In this document: piece by piece, positions 47,583-55,440 of the stretch
How positions within the stretch are numbered: the stretch's first letter is position 1
How the letters are laid out: each line of letters begins with the position of its first letter
DNA from: Frateuria_A sp035695185
GTDB lineage: Bacteria; Pseudomonadota; Gammaproteobacteria; Xanthomonadales; Rhodanobacteraceae
Reading direction: 5' to 3'
Assembly: GCF_035695185.1 (NCBI RefSeq)
Contig: NZ_DASSES010000015.1
Span: 19,174-83,173, forward strand
DNA: 64,000 nucleotides
Translations under genes and position numbers: made by a program
The notes under the pieces: generated by a model
Seen by the model: the letters and a program-made list of their open reading frames with translations, nothing else
What the model was told of the DNA's origin: nothing
The model's database searches: none

Positions 47583-48512
47583 TTATGCAGGCGAACTGAA
47601 TAGGTCAAAGGTCGTGTCACGATCGGGGACCCCGGGCATGGCGTGAATCATCTCGTCGACAACGTGGCCCGGGGCAATAAATCGCCGATGCTGACTGGCT
47701 CGAAACTCGTCCGTTACCCTAGGGCGTTCGGACCGGTAAAAAAGAGCTTGGCGCGCGTAGATCTGCACTACCTGATTGAGCACGTCGGCCTCGCCTGCGT
47801 CGATGAGGAGCGTCGACAGGCGCGGCTCATCCCTATATCGCATAGGAATAGCGTAAAGGACTGCGAGCCGCGGGGTGAGCGGCGCAAGGATGCGAGGCTG
47901 GCTTGGCGGGCCAGTTAGCGAATTGAGGTTGTGAAAGAAGCCGTCTCCAAACACGAACTCACGGTCAGGAGACAAGATGGCCGCAGCCTTGCCACTTACA
48001 CCAAAGGCCTTCACGGCGCGGGTATGAATGTCTCGCAGGTTTAATGCGATGAGGCTGTTCCGCTCACGTTCGGGCAAGCGCCCGCGCAAGTGTTCCGCGA
48101 GGGAAACACATGTTTCACGTGTCATCGGGCTACGAACGGCCAGTGAGGTCAAAGATTCGACCATATGTCCGAAAAGTTTGTCCGAGCTGATTTGTGGAAG
48201 ATACCTTTCTCGCTTGGGCTGCCCCATTCGTGGCTCAAACGCGAGAGATTCGAGCCAATCGATGACAGCCGGAAATCGATCGTCTGCCTGTTGAAAGACG
48301 GGTTCAAAATTCTGGTCCCAAGACGTGGATTGGCCTGGCTGCCGGCCAAGCTTTATGAAGTGACCATTGCCAATCACGCCAAACGATGCCGGTCGCGCAT
48401 GGCGCTCTTCTCCAGTCGGGAGCAGCCAATGAACACCACCTGTTGTGTCGGTCCATCTTTCAGAGACGCACTGCGGCCACCAATGGTGCCGCTCCGACTT
48501 CATTTTGCTCAT
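47583..48512 (-). CDS. DUF4238-like protein
   Basis: 309 residues from the ATG at 48512, which has GGAG 8-10 bases upstream. It begins MSKMKSERHHWWPQCVSERW; the HHxxPxxxxxxW start is characteristic of DUF4238-type proteins (HHYVPxxxL). The rest is alpha/beta with no motif that I know. Genes of this kind are common in defence and mobile islands, and their activity is unknown. It is downstream of the membrane protein gene on the same strand, after 240 bp, so it may belong to that operon or stand alone. Confidence 0.6.
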   Translation of the reverse strand: MSKMKSERHHWWPQCVSERWTDTTGGVHWLLPTGEERHARPASFGVIGNGHFIKLGRQPGQSTSWDQNFEPVFQQADDRFPAVIDWLESLAFEPRMGQPKRERYLPQISSDKLFGHMVESLTSLAVRSPMTRETCVSLAEHLRGRLPERERNSLIALNLRDIHTRAVKAFGVSGKAAAILSPDREFVFGDGFFHNLNSLTGPPSQPRILAPLTPRLAVLYAIPMRYRDEPRLSTLLIDAGEADVLNQVVQIYARQALFYRSERPRVTDEFRASQHRRFIAPGHVVDEMIHAMPGVPDRDTTFDLFSSPA

Positions 48513-48755
48513 CAAGCGTCTCCGCTACTTACTTGTGCGGAACAGAGATAGGCCGGCAGGCAAGGTCCCAGCGAGGGCGAGCCGCCACCATTGCAACGGT
48601 TCCGCACTTTGGCAATCCTCGCACGCGGGAAGGTAGTGCTGTTTCCAATCGGAAATGCTCCGTTGAGCTCTCGAGGCATCACTAATCTACCGCCCAGCGG
48701 CAGCGGTTTGTGGCGCCCCTTCCTCAGCAGGGCCGTTCTTTTATGCAGGTCCGGG

Positions 48756-49622
48756 CTAAACGGACCTGTCCTTCCCTTTGCTTGTGGCGCGCTCGTCCAT
48801 AGTTTTCGGTTTGGCCTTCCTAGCAAGCCCCTTTCTTGCTGTGGCGGGAAGCACTTCACACGCGACAATGAGACGTTCAGCGTAGAAGAACGCCGCTTGC
48901 CGTACCCTGCCCTGGGTGAAATACAGCAGCCAGAGGAGGGCCATGCACACCGCGGTGAGCACAGTCGCCACTTCCCCGGCGCTCAGAACGGATTCCAGAT
49001 CGGGAGCCGCAGCAACGCGCTGTTCGAATGCCACAAGACCGTGCCGAAGGAAGGTCCAAGCAATGACGGCGCCGCAGATTCCTAACCCGAGCCACCTCAA
49101 CCCGTAACCATTACGGCGGTACCCGTAGTTGATGTTGGCGCCAAACAAAAGAGCAAACTTCTTCTTGTCTCGTGTTGCCTCCCTCAACCAGGTGCAGCCC
49201 GCCGCGTAAACAGCATCCGCAGCAGTCGGGTCGACCCGCTCATCCGCTTCTGAGGGGAAGTTGACCTTGATTTTCTTCGCCAAAAAAGCGTGATAGCGGC
49301 GCTTGGTCATCGCGTCGAACACCTCGTTGCGGTGTCGCAGCACCTGCGTGCTTGGCACACCGCCCCAACGCGCGCGCAATTTTTCTTCCTTCGCCTTGCC
49401 CAGGCTCCGCGCCACATCCGCGAGCAGGTACATGACGCCCACGGTTACCGCGAGGCTGGCCAGGCTCCAAAGACTCCAAAGCTGGCTTGAATACAGGGAA
49501 ACGGCCATGACCATGGCGGGCGCCAGGCACAGGAACGCCGGCGACAGACGTGCCTGGCGCTCGTAGGGATCGAGAACCAGGGCGGCTTTGGTCATCCAAT
49601 TGCTGGGCAAGCGAGGAGTCAT
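48756..49622 (-). CDS. Membrane protein, candidate pore-forming effector
   Basis: 288 residues. Membrane segments are seen at about 28-70 (LSPAFLCLAPAMVMAVSLY and WSLASLAVTVGVMYLLAD, probably two helices), about 178-195 (GLGICGAVIAWTFLRHG) and about 215-235 (VATVLTAVCMALLWLLYF). A soluble loop contains NINYGYRRNGYGLRWLG before the third helix, like the FRRNxxGL segment of membrane effectors linked to bacterial nucleotide-signalling defence (recalled, not searched). The ATG overlaps the stop of the MBL-fold gene (ATGA), so it is co-translated with it. It is the most likely toxic output of the operon. Confidence 0.6.
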   Translation of the reverse strand: MTPRLPSNWMTKAALVLDPYERQARLSPAFLCLAPAMVMAVSLYSSQLWSLWSLASLAVTVGVMYLLADVARSLGKAKEEKLRARWGGVPSTQVLRHRNEVFDAMTKRRYHAFLAKKIKVNFPSEADERVDPTAADAVYAAGCTWLREATRDKKKFALLFGANINYGYRRNGYGLRWLGLGICGAVIAWTFLRHGLVAFEQRVAAAPDLESVLSAGEVATVLTAVCMALLWLLYFTQGRVRQAAFFYAERLIVACEVLPATARKGLARKAKPKTMDERATSKGKDRSV

Positions 49623-50683
49623 TCGTCACCCTCCTGAGCGAAGGGCACATATCTGAGCGCGCCGTAGCCCTCACGAGGAGGCATGCCAACACGGAATCGT
49701 ATGTGGGTGCCTTTCGTTTGCGCGACTTGGAAGCCGCGACGGATGAAGGCGTTGGTCACGGAGCGCTTCGGATGCTTGGGTGCCTTCTTGGACGCGGACA
49801 CGAAGGCCATGCGGGTGGGCTGTCTAGTCTCGGGCACAGGGTAGCCAACAATGCGGTTGAGTACATCGGTCGACACGTTATGGCGGCCACCATGGTGGGG
49901 GATCTGGACAAACGTAAGTTGCGCCGGCAACTGGATGCCTTGCGCTGCCGCGAAATCCGCAGCGGCCGCGAGTGATACCACCCCTGCGTCTCCGGTCAGG
50001 AGGTAACCCTGTCGGTCGTAGTGCGCGTAGAGAATGGCGCTGCTCTCGTTTTCTGCGCTCGTGCTGACGTTGCTTGGCAGGTACTCCGATTCCCAGGCGC
50101 TGTTCTGGTCTTCCATGGTGATGCGTTCAGCCGTCTCCAGCACGCTTTCCACCTTACGTTGTGGCGTTTTCTCAAATGCCGGCACCAGCTCATGGATGTA
50201 GCGGGCCCTGCCAGGCGATAGCACCTTGAAGATTCCCACCGTGGTGCCCGCGAACGGCTCATACACGGGAATGTTCCGCTTGAGCGCGGCCTACTCCAAG
50301 CAGTACGCCGCGCTCATTTTCTTCTGCAGGCGTTCTCGCAGGCTAGTGTCGGTCATGCGTCCATCGTGGAAGTACTGCCGAATCTGCGTGGAGTACTCCC
50401 AAGGGCGATGCATCCAAACCTCGCCCACGGTGAGGTTCTCCACGAGGTGGACAAGCCCTGCGGCGTGATCGTTGTCCGGATGGGAATTGACCAGGTAATC
50501 GATGTGGTCGGTGCCGTAGTACGTGCCGATGTGCTCAGCCAGCTTGCGGCCGTACTCCGCCGTGCCGCCGTCGTACACCAAGACGCGGTGCATATCCCCC
50601 TCGCGCCATCGCATCGCGATCGCGTCGCCACAATGCTCACCGTCGCCGACGGGGAGGAAATCGATTTCGAAAGCGTAAGTCAT
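49619..50683 (-). pseudogene. MBL-fold hydrolase split by an in-frame amber codon
   Basis: One reading frame from the ATG at 50683 to the stop at 49619 (about 353 residues) interrupted only by TAG at 50291-50293, after residue 130. The first part has the metallo-beta-lactamase motif VNSHPDNDHAAGL (HxDxDH). The second has LLTGDAGV (metal Asp) and VQIPHHGGRHNVS (His), so a working metal site needs both halves. Sequence on both sides of TAG reads smoothly as protein (MSAAYCLE and AALKRNIPVYEPFAG). A GTG at 50266 could restart the second part. It resembles ComEC-like MBL proteins and the MBL protein at 53042. Either inactive, or needing suppression or two-part assembly. Confidence 0.7.
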
Positions 50684-50790
50684 CGTCCCGTCTCATACTG
50701 CTGCTGTAGAGGCGAGCGCCTCTGAACCGGCAAGACGTCTCACGGAGACCTTGCCCACGAAAGAGGGTTGGACATCGCACAGGCACGGCA

Positions 50791-53055
50791 TCAGAGCACC
50801 TGGCCCAGGGAGACGCTGACCTCGCCATGCGCGCCAGCGATCACCATGACGGAGGGCACGCCATCGGCCACAAGCGCGCAAGCGAGCTGGCCGAGCAGTT
50901 CGGCGTCGGTGGGACTTGGGGTAGCTCCAACTCCTGGGGGATGGGAGTGCCATTCGCCCACGTAGTCGACTTGCCCCTGGGTGCGGTCAAGGCAGGCCTG
51001 GCGTGTTTCAACGACGCCTTGCGTGCCGCGAATGAAATCGTGAGGGGTGGCTTGGCTGTCGCTGGGCGCAGGACATGCCTCGACCAAGTGGATGGTGTGA
51101 AGCTTGTGATCGACCACGCCCAACAGGATGCCTCCTGTTTCGCTCGGAAGGGCACCGTTGCGCATGGACGCAAGATCCGACTCCAACCCCAGATCCCAGT
51201 AGATGGTCCATCCACTCCGCGTCTGCTGGCATACCTCGAACACGGGCGCCTGGTGGAATGCCACCGCGCCGGTGTTCGGGTCTACCGTCCACGCGTGGAT
51301 GCTGGCCGCGTCGTTGGCTACCGAGCGCTGTATTGCCTGATCCAGCAAGGCCGCGTGCAGGACAATCTGCGCGGCAGAGATCACGAACGAACGATCACGG
51401 CAGCCCGCTCCGACACGCACCGCGCCCTGTGGTCGCAGATGTACCGCGCCCCAGGGTTCCCGCAGCACGGCGCGGTAATACTGCGCTTCCAGGGCCGCCA
51501 TACGGATGGCACGGAAGCGATCCTCCAGCAGCAAGACCGATCCCCGCCCCGAAGGCGTGAGGAAGACCGAGGCAGTACGTGGCATGTCGGTGGCTGACCA
51601 ATCCCGTGGCACGTCCAGTGTGGTGGTGGCATCCACGAGCAGATCGGCCCCTGCGAGGGCCCGCTGGAGGGCCGCGTGGTCTTGCGCGTTGGCGCTCGCC
51701 TGAATGGCTTCGGTATCGCAGGGTTCCCCGAGGATGTCCTGCGTGAGGGCTTTGACCACGGCCACTTTGGGCAACCCGATGTGCGGGTCTCTGGCGAGGT
51801 GGCGCACCACGTTATGCGGCTCGACGATGTCAGGGTCGACCAGATCCCAGCGTCCCCATCCTTCACGGGCCCAGAGCTCGGCCAGCGCGCTCCCCAGGGC
51901 CCCAAGGCCAGCCAGCACTCCCCGCGGCCCCTCGTCCAAGCTGGCCAAGCCAGACAACAGGCGGGCCGTTCGGTTATCCACGCGGTAACGGATATGGATG
52001 GGGTCCAGGGCAAGCGATCGCCAAGCCTCGACCGTGGCTCCCGGCGCTTGCGGCTCGGACTGCATCGTCGTGAACGCAAACGCCGCTCCCCCGGGCTGCA
52101 CCTGATGCAGGACGCCCAAGCAAAGCCCCAGCCCGGCGATATCGCCTTGAAGCAGGAACCCGACCACATCGACGCGCTCCACGTCGCCCGCCCGTAGTCG
52201 GGGCACACGCACGAGCAGCAGTACATGTGCGTTTGCGCTATCCCGGGCGGGCGTGAGTCCGCCCTTGGATGCCTGCCGGATAGCATCCGTCAGGGCAGGA
52301 AACAAGGACGAGCCAGCTTGTTCCAGCCGCGCCTGCAGCTCGCCCAGGGAACGGGGTGGGGATTGGATCGGCGGGTGGGCAACACCCGGGACCTCGCAGA
52401 GCAGCGGTACGAACGGAAGCCCCGGCGAGGCAAGTCCAGGGTCCGAGCCAAACGACCCGATCAGAGTCGTGTGCGGCGGCCCTTGATGGGCCAAGCGCAA
52501 CCGCAAGGGTTGGTTGGGAAGGGCGGTCACGCCACGGAAGACTGAGGGCAGAACCAGGTGGACACCGGCGTCGTAAAATAACTGTTCCAGTGCTTGATCG
52601 TCGGCATGGAGGGAGCCATCGGCCGTTCGCTCAAGCCACTGCAGCACGCGGGTCAGAAACTTGCCCGCTGTCCAGGAGCGCTCGAGCTCGGACCATGGCT
52701 GGTCATACAGGCAGAGCGAGCGAGGCTCGTCCGCAGCGACCGAATGCTGGTGCAAGGTTTCAGGAAAGTCGCGGCGTAGCGGACGCACTTCGAATGGCAT
52801 CGCGGCCGCCGGTCGATAGACCAAGGCCAGCCGTTCGCGGCGCAGGATGCCGACCGCGTTGCCGGGCGCTACCGTGCCATCGCCGACGTCCACCACGATA
52901 GCGAGACCGAGGGCATCGCCCGGCACACGCCGCAGCTCGACCACCTCCATATCGGGATGCTCGCCACAGGCGCGCAGCAAAGCCTGCAGCTGCGGCTCTT
53001 GCCGCTGATCCGCGGTCGCTCCCGGGATCAGCTCGCCCCACTCAACGAAGCACAT
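50791..53055 (-). CDS. E2-E1-JAB ubiquitin-like conjugation fusion protein
   Basis: 754 residues from the ATG at 53055, which overlaps the MBL stop by 14 bp. N-terminal region with an E2-like core: SLCLYDQPWSELERSWTAGK, holding a candidate catalytic Cys. Middle ThiF/E1 adenylation domain: LAGLGALGSALAEL (about 382), DLVDPDIVEPHNVVRH; a later GAGCRDRS may hold the E1 cysteine. C-terminal JAB/JAMM peptidase: ETGGILLG (about 637) and EWHSHPPGVGATPSPTDAEL (about 702), with Glu, two His and Asp for zinc. This order is known in bacterial ubiquitin-like systems, some with MBL neighbours, and in split form in CBASS (Cap2, Cap3). No ubiquitin-like protein or nucleotide cyclase is seen nearby. Confidence 0.8.
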   Translation of the reverse strand: MCFVEWGELIPGATADQRQEPQLQALLRACGEHPDMEVVELRRVPGDALGLAIVVDVGDGTVAPGNAVGILRRERLALVYRPAAAMPFEVRPLRRDFPETLHQHSVAADEPRSLCLYDQPWSELERSWTAGKFLTRVLQWLERTADGSLHADDQALEQLFYDAGVHLVLPSVFRGVTALPNQPLRLRLAHQGPPHTTLIGSFGSDPGLASPGLPFVPLLCEVPGVAHPPIQSPPRSLGELQARLEQAGSSLFPALTDAIRQASKGGLTPARDSANAHVLLLVRVPRLRAGDVERVDVVGFLLQGDIAGLGLCLGVLHQVQPGGAAFAFTTMQSEPQAPGATVEAWRSLALDPIHIRYRVDNRTARLLSGLASLDEGPRGVLAGLGALGSALAELWAREGWGRWDLVDPDIVEPHNVVRHLARDPHIGLPKVAVVKALTQDILGEPCDTEAIQASANAQDHAALQRALAGADLLVDATTTLDVPRDWSATDMPRTASVFLTPSGRGSVLLLEDRFRAIRMAALEAQYYRAVLREPWGAVHLRPQGAVRVGAGCRDRSFVISAAQIVLHAALLDQAIQRSVANDAASIHAWTVDPNTGAVAFHQAPVFEVCQQTRSGWTIYWDLGLESDLASMRNGALPSETGGILLGVVDHKLHTIHLVEACPAPSDSQATPHDFIRGTQGVVETRQACLDRTQGQVDYVGEWHSHPPGVGATPSPTDAELLGQLACALVADGVPSVMVIAGAHGEVSVSLGQVL

Positions 53056-54226
53056 GCGTCCCCGCTCGCGGGGCGGCGGCGGCGGCCACGGCGGCGATGC
53101 CCCGCGCACGTGCGGTCTTCTTCTTCGCGCCAGCCGCCGTGATCTCGATCTCCAACGGTTCGGGGGCGGACCGGTTGGGTTCTTCCCCGGTACATAGGAA
53201 CAGACCACCCGGGCGCGACAAAATGGACTGATATTCGCTCTTGGCGCGGATGCACGGCGGGTCGCAATCGTCGTCTTGGATGGGCTTGGCGCTGGCGATG
53301 ATCAGCGCCCCAAACTTGGCCTGTGCCAGCGCCGAGCGGGCGTCCGGGGCCACCTTCGCCTGTTCGCGCAAGGCCGACCAGCTGTCATAGGACAGCGAAT
53401 GCCATGAACAATGATGGGGGGCCAACAAGACGTCGTAGGCGAGGACCTCCGGAGTGGCCTGATAGCGGCGCCACAGGCGCTCCCAGATGGCCACTTCGGC
53501 ATCGCCGGCGGTGAGGAAGTGGCAGCTATCCTGCCGGAGCAGCGACGAGGCCAGCCGCATGTTGAGTACGGTGCTGGAGTGGTTCTTCGAGAGGAGTATT
53601 TCGTCGTCCTCCGGCTGCCGAGGCAGCGGCCCGAGCAACTGCGCTTGGAAAAAGCTGTTGGGCCTCCCGTTGACCGCCCTGAAGGTGTCGCCCGTGCGCA
53701 CGAGAATTGCCGTCAGCGCATCGGTCTTGCCGTTTTCGTCCTCACCCAGGATCAGCACCCGCTCGCCATCGATCAGCGGCAGCCCCTCTTTGAAACGCTG
53801 GACACGGCGCTTGGCTTCCCGGTTGAAGGCCTTGGCGTCCTCGCACAACGTGTGCGTTCGCGAGGCGCGGCGGAAGACCATCGGCGAGGACCAGATTTCG
53901 CGGATGACGATCTTCTTTAGGTGATCGGGGAGCTTATCGTCCGGGTAATCCGCGATCGCGCCCAGATGGAAGTGGTTCTGCAGCCCAGTGCAATGGTCCT
54001 TGTCCGGGTGACTGAGCAAAAAGGCATCCACATACGGCCGGCCCTGGCCATCACGCGGGAGCCGTGCGCGCAGATCCGCGGCCACGTCCCGGGTGGGATC
54101 GTCCGGATCATCCGCGGCGCCACGGATGTTCACGTCGATCAAGATGTGAGTGGCCGGCTCATCCGCGAGGCGGACCAGCGCCATATCGCCACAACCGACG
54201 GGGAAAAAGGTGATCATGGCGCTCAT
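53042..54226 (-). CDS. MBL-fold hydrolase (ComEC-like), first gene of the conjugation operon
   Basis: 394 residues from the ATG at 54226, with GGAAGGA as ribosome site. Metal motif LLSHPDKDHCTGL (HxDxDH), later FLTAGDAEVAIWERL (Asp) and LLAPHHCSWHS (His-His). The fold is that of ComEC/Rec2-type MBL proteins, usually hydrolases acting on nucleic acid or nucleotides; here the substrate is unknown. It is followed by the E2-E1-JAB gene with a 14-bp overlap and preceded by the divergent WYL regulator, with a palindrome in between. The last 30 residues are Ala/Lys-rich. Confidence 0.8.
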   Translation of the reverse strand: MSAMITFFPVGCGDMALVRLADEPATHILIDVNIRGAADDPDDPTRDVAADLRARLPRDGQGRPYVDAFLLSHPDKDHCTGLQNHFHLGAIADYPDDKLPDHLKKIVIREIWSSPMVFRRASRTHTLCEDAKAFNREAKRRVQRFKEGLPLIDGERVLILGEDENGKTDALTAILVRTGDTFRAVNGRPNSFFQAQLLGPLPRQPEDDEILLSKNHSSTVLNMRLASSLLRQDSCHFLTAGDAEVAIWERLWRRYQATPEVLAYDVLLAPHHCSWHSLSYDSWSALREQAKVAPDARSALAQAKFGALIIASAKPIQDDDCDPPCIRAKSEYQSILSRPGGLFLCTGEEPNRSAPEPLEIEITAAGAKKKTARARGIAAVAAAAAPRAGTHVLR

Positions 54227-54289
54227 TGGCGATCCTTCCGGGAGACAGGCCCTAGGGTGTGTGCCCAGTATACAGCTAATTTCTATATC

Positions 54290-54306
54290 CGTATAGTCAC
54301 TATACG
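54290..54306. promoter_or_regulatory. Perfect 17-bp palindrome in the divergent promoter (probable WYL-regulator operator)
   Basis: CGTATAG at 54290-54296, spacer TCA, CTATACG at 54300-54306: a perfect inverted repeat in AT-rich sequence between the MBL gene and the WYL regulator. WYL regulators of the BrxR/CapW group bind similar inverted repeats upstream of their own gene and repress the defence genes (established for those families). The position here fits control of both directions. Confidence 0.75.
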
Positions 54307-54332
54307 TGAAATCACGTTCACACGATAAGCCA

Positions 54333-55229
54333 ATGAAAAATAAAGCGATCGACAAGCCGACCGCCCGCAGGGGACGCTGGGGTCAGGACAGGCGCCTGGA
54401 GTTCATCGATCACCGGCTTACCTGGGAGGGACGCCTGAACCGAACGGCCCTGACCGAGTTCTTCGGGATATCCATTCCCCAGGCATCGCTGGATCTGGCG
54501 CGCTACATGGAGCTAGCCCCGGGCAACACTGAGTACGACCTCTCTCAAAAGACCTACGTGGCGTTGCCGACTTTTCGGCCGCTTTTTGTCGATGCGAGCA
54601 GCGGGCGCTACCTGGCCGAACTCTATGCGCTGACAACCGGCGTGTTGTTGCCTGACGTCAGCTTTATCGGCTCGGCACCCCCGGCCGATGTGGTGCGGCA
54701 CCCGACCCGAACGGTGGCCGCGCCCCATCTGCGGCTTGCGCTGATGGCCATACGAGAGGGACGCCAGTTAGTGATCAGCTACCAAGCCGTCAGCCGACCG
54801 GAACCGACTGAGCGGGTCGTCAGTCCTACGGTCTTTGCTTACGACGGCTACCGCTGGCACATGCGTGGGTACTGTCACTTGCGCAACGGGTACCGGGACT
54901 TTGTATTTGCTCGCATCCTGAGCATGACGATCGGGGACCGATCGGACCGAACCCTCGCCCAAGATGAAGCCTGGCATCGCATGCTGGATGTGGTGATTGC
55001 GCCGCACCCTTCGTTGGCCGAAGGTCCCCGCCGTGCCATTGCGTTGGACTACGGCATGGAAGACGACCAGCTTACTGTTCCCACACGCCAGGCCCTGGCT
55101 TACTACCTTCTCAAGCGCCTGGGCCTGGCCACGCCATCGGCGCTACCTGCCACGGAGCAGCAGATCGTGTTGGTGAATCGCGAGGACCTTATCCCCTACG
55201 TGCCTCAGTTGGCCCATCAGGCCGGCTGA
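54333..55229 (+). CDS. WYL-domain transcriptional regulator (BrxR/CapW-like)
   Basis: 298 residues from the ATG at 54333 (a GTG at 54306 overlaps the palindrome and is less likely). N-terminal winged helix (about 15-85: RLEFIDHRLTWEGRLNRTAL, FFGISIPQASLDLARYM), WYL domain (about 130-205: RQLVISYQAVSR, VFAYDGYRWHMRGYCHLR) and a C-terminal dimerisation domain. The order matches BrxR and CapW, repressors that switch on defence operons when a ligand binds the WYL domain. It is divergent from the MBL/E2-E1-JAB operon, its probable target. Confidence 0.85.
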   Translation: MKNKAIDKPTARRGRWGQDRRLEFIDHRLTWEGRLNRTALTEFFGISIPQASLDLARYMELAPGNTEYDLSQKTYVALPTFRPLFVDASSGRYLAELYALTTGVLLPDVSFIGSAPPADVVRHPTRTVAAPHLRLALMAIREGRQLVISYQAVSRPEPTERVVSPTVFAYDGYRWHMRGYCHLRNGYRDFVFARILSMTIGDRSDRTLAQDEAWHRMLDVVIAPHPSLAEGPRRAIALDYGMEDDQLTVPTRQALAYYLLKRLGLATPSALPATEQQIVLVNREDLIPYVPQLAHQAG

Positions 55230-55440
55230 CCCGATCCCATGCAGCGTCACCCCCGTACACGCCGCACCGCCACGGCAACCTCGACCCCTTTGTCGCGCAC
55301 CGTGGGTGGCGGTGGCGGAAGAGCGCCAACTGCAAAGCTCTTCGGTGATGAGGGCGCGTTGTTTCGCTGAGGTAGTGCATCCGATGGAAGGAGGGATTGC
55401 CTTACGTGCATTCCTTCTGGCACGACGCAGGAGAACGAGT

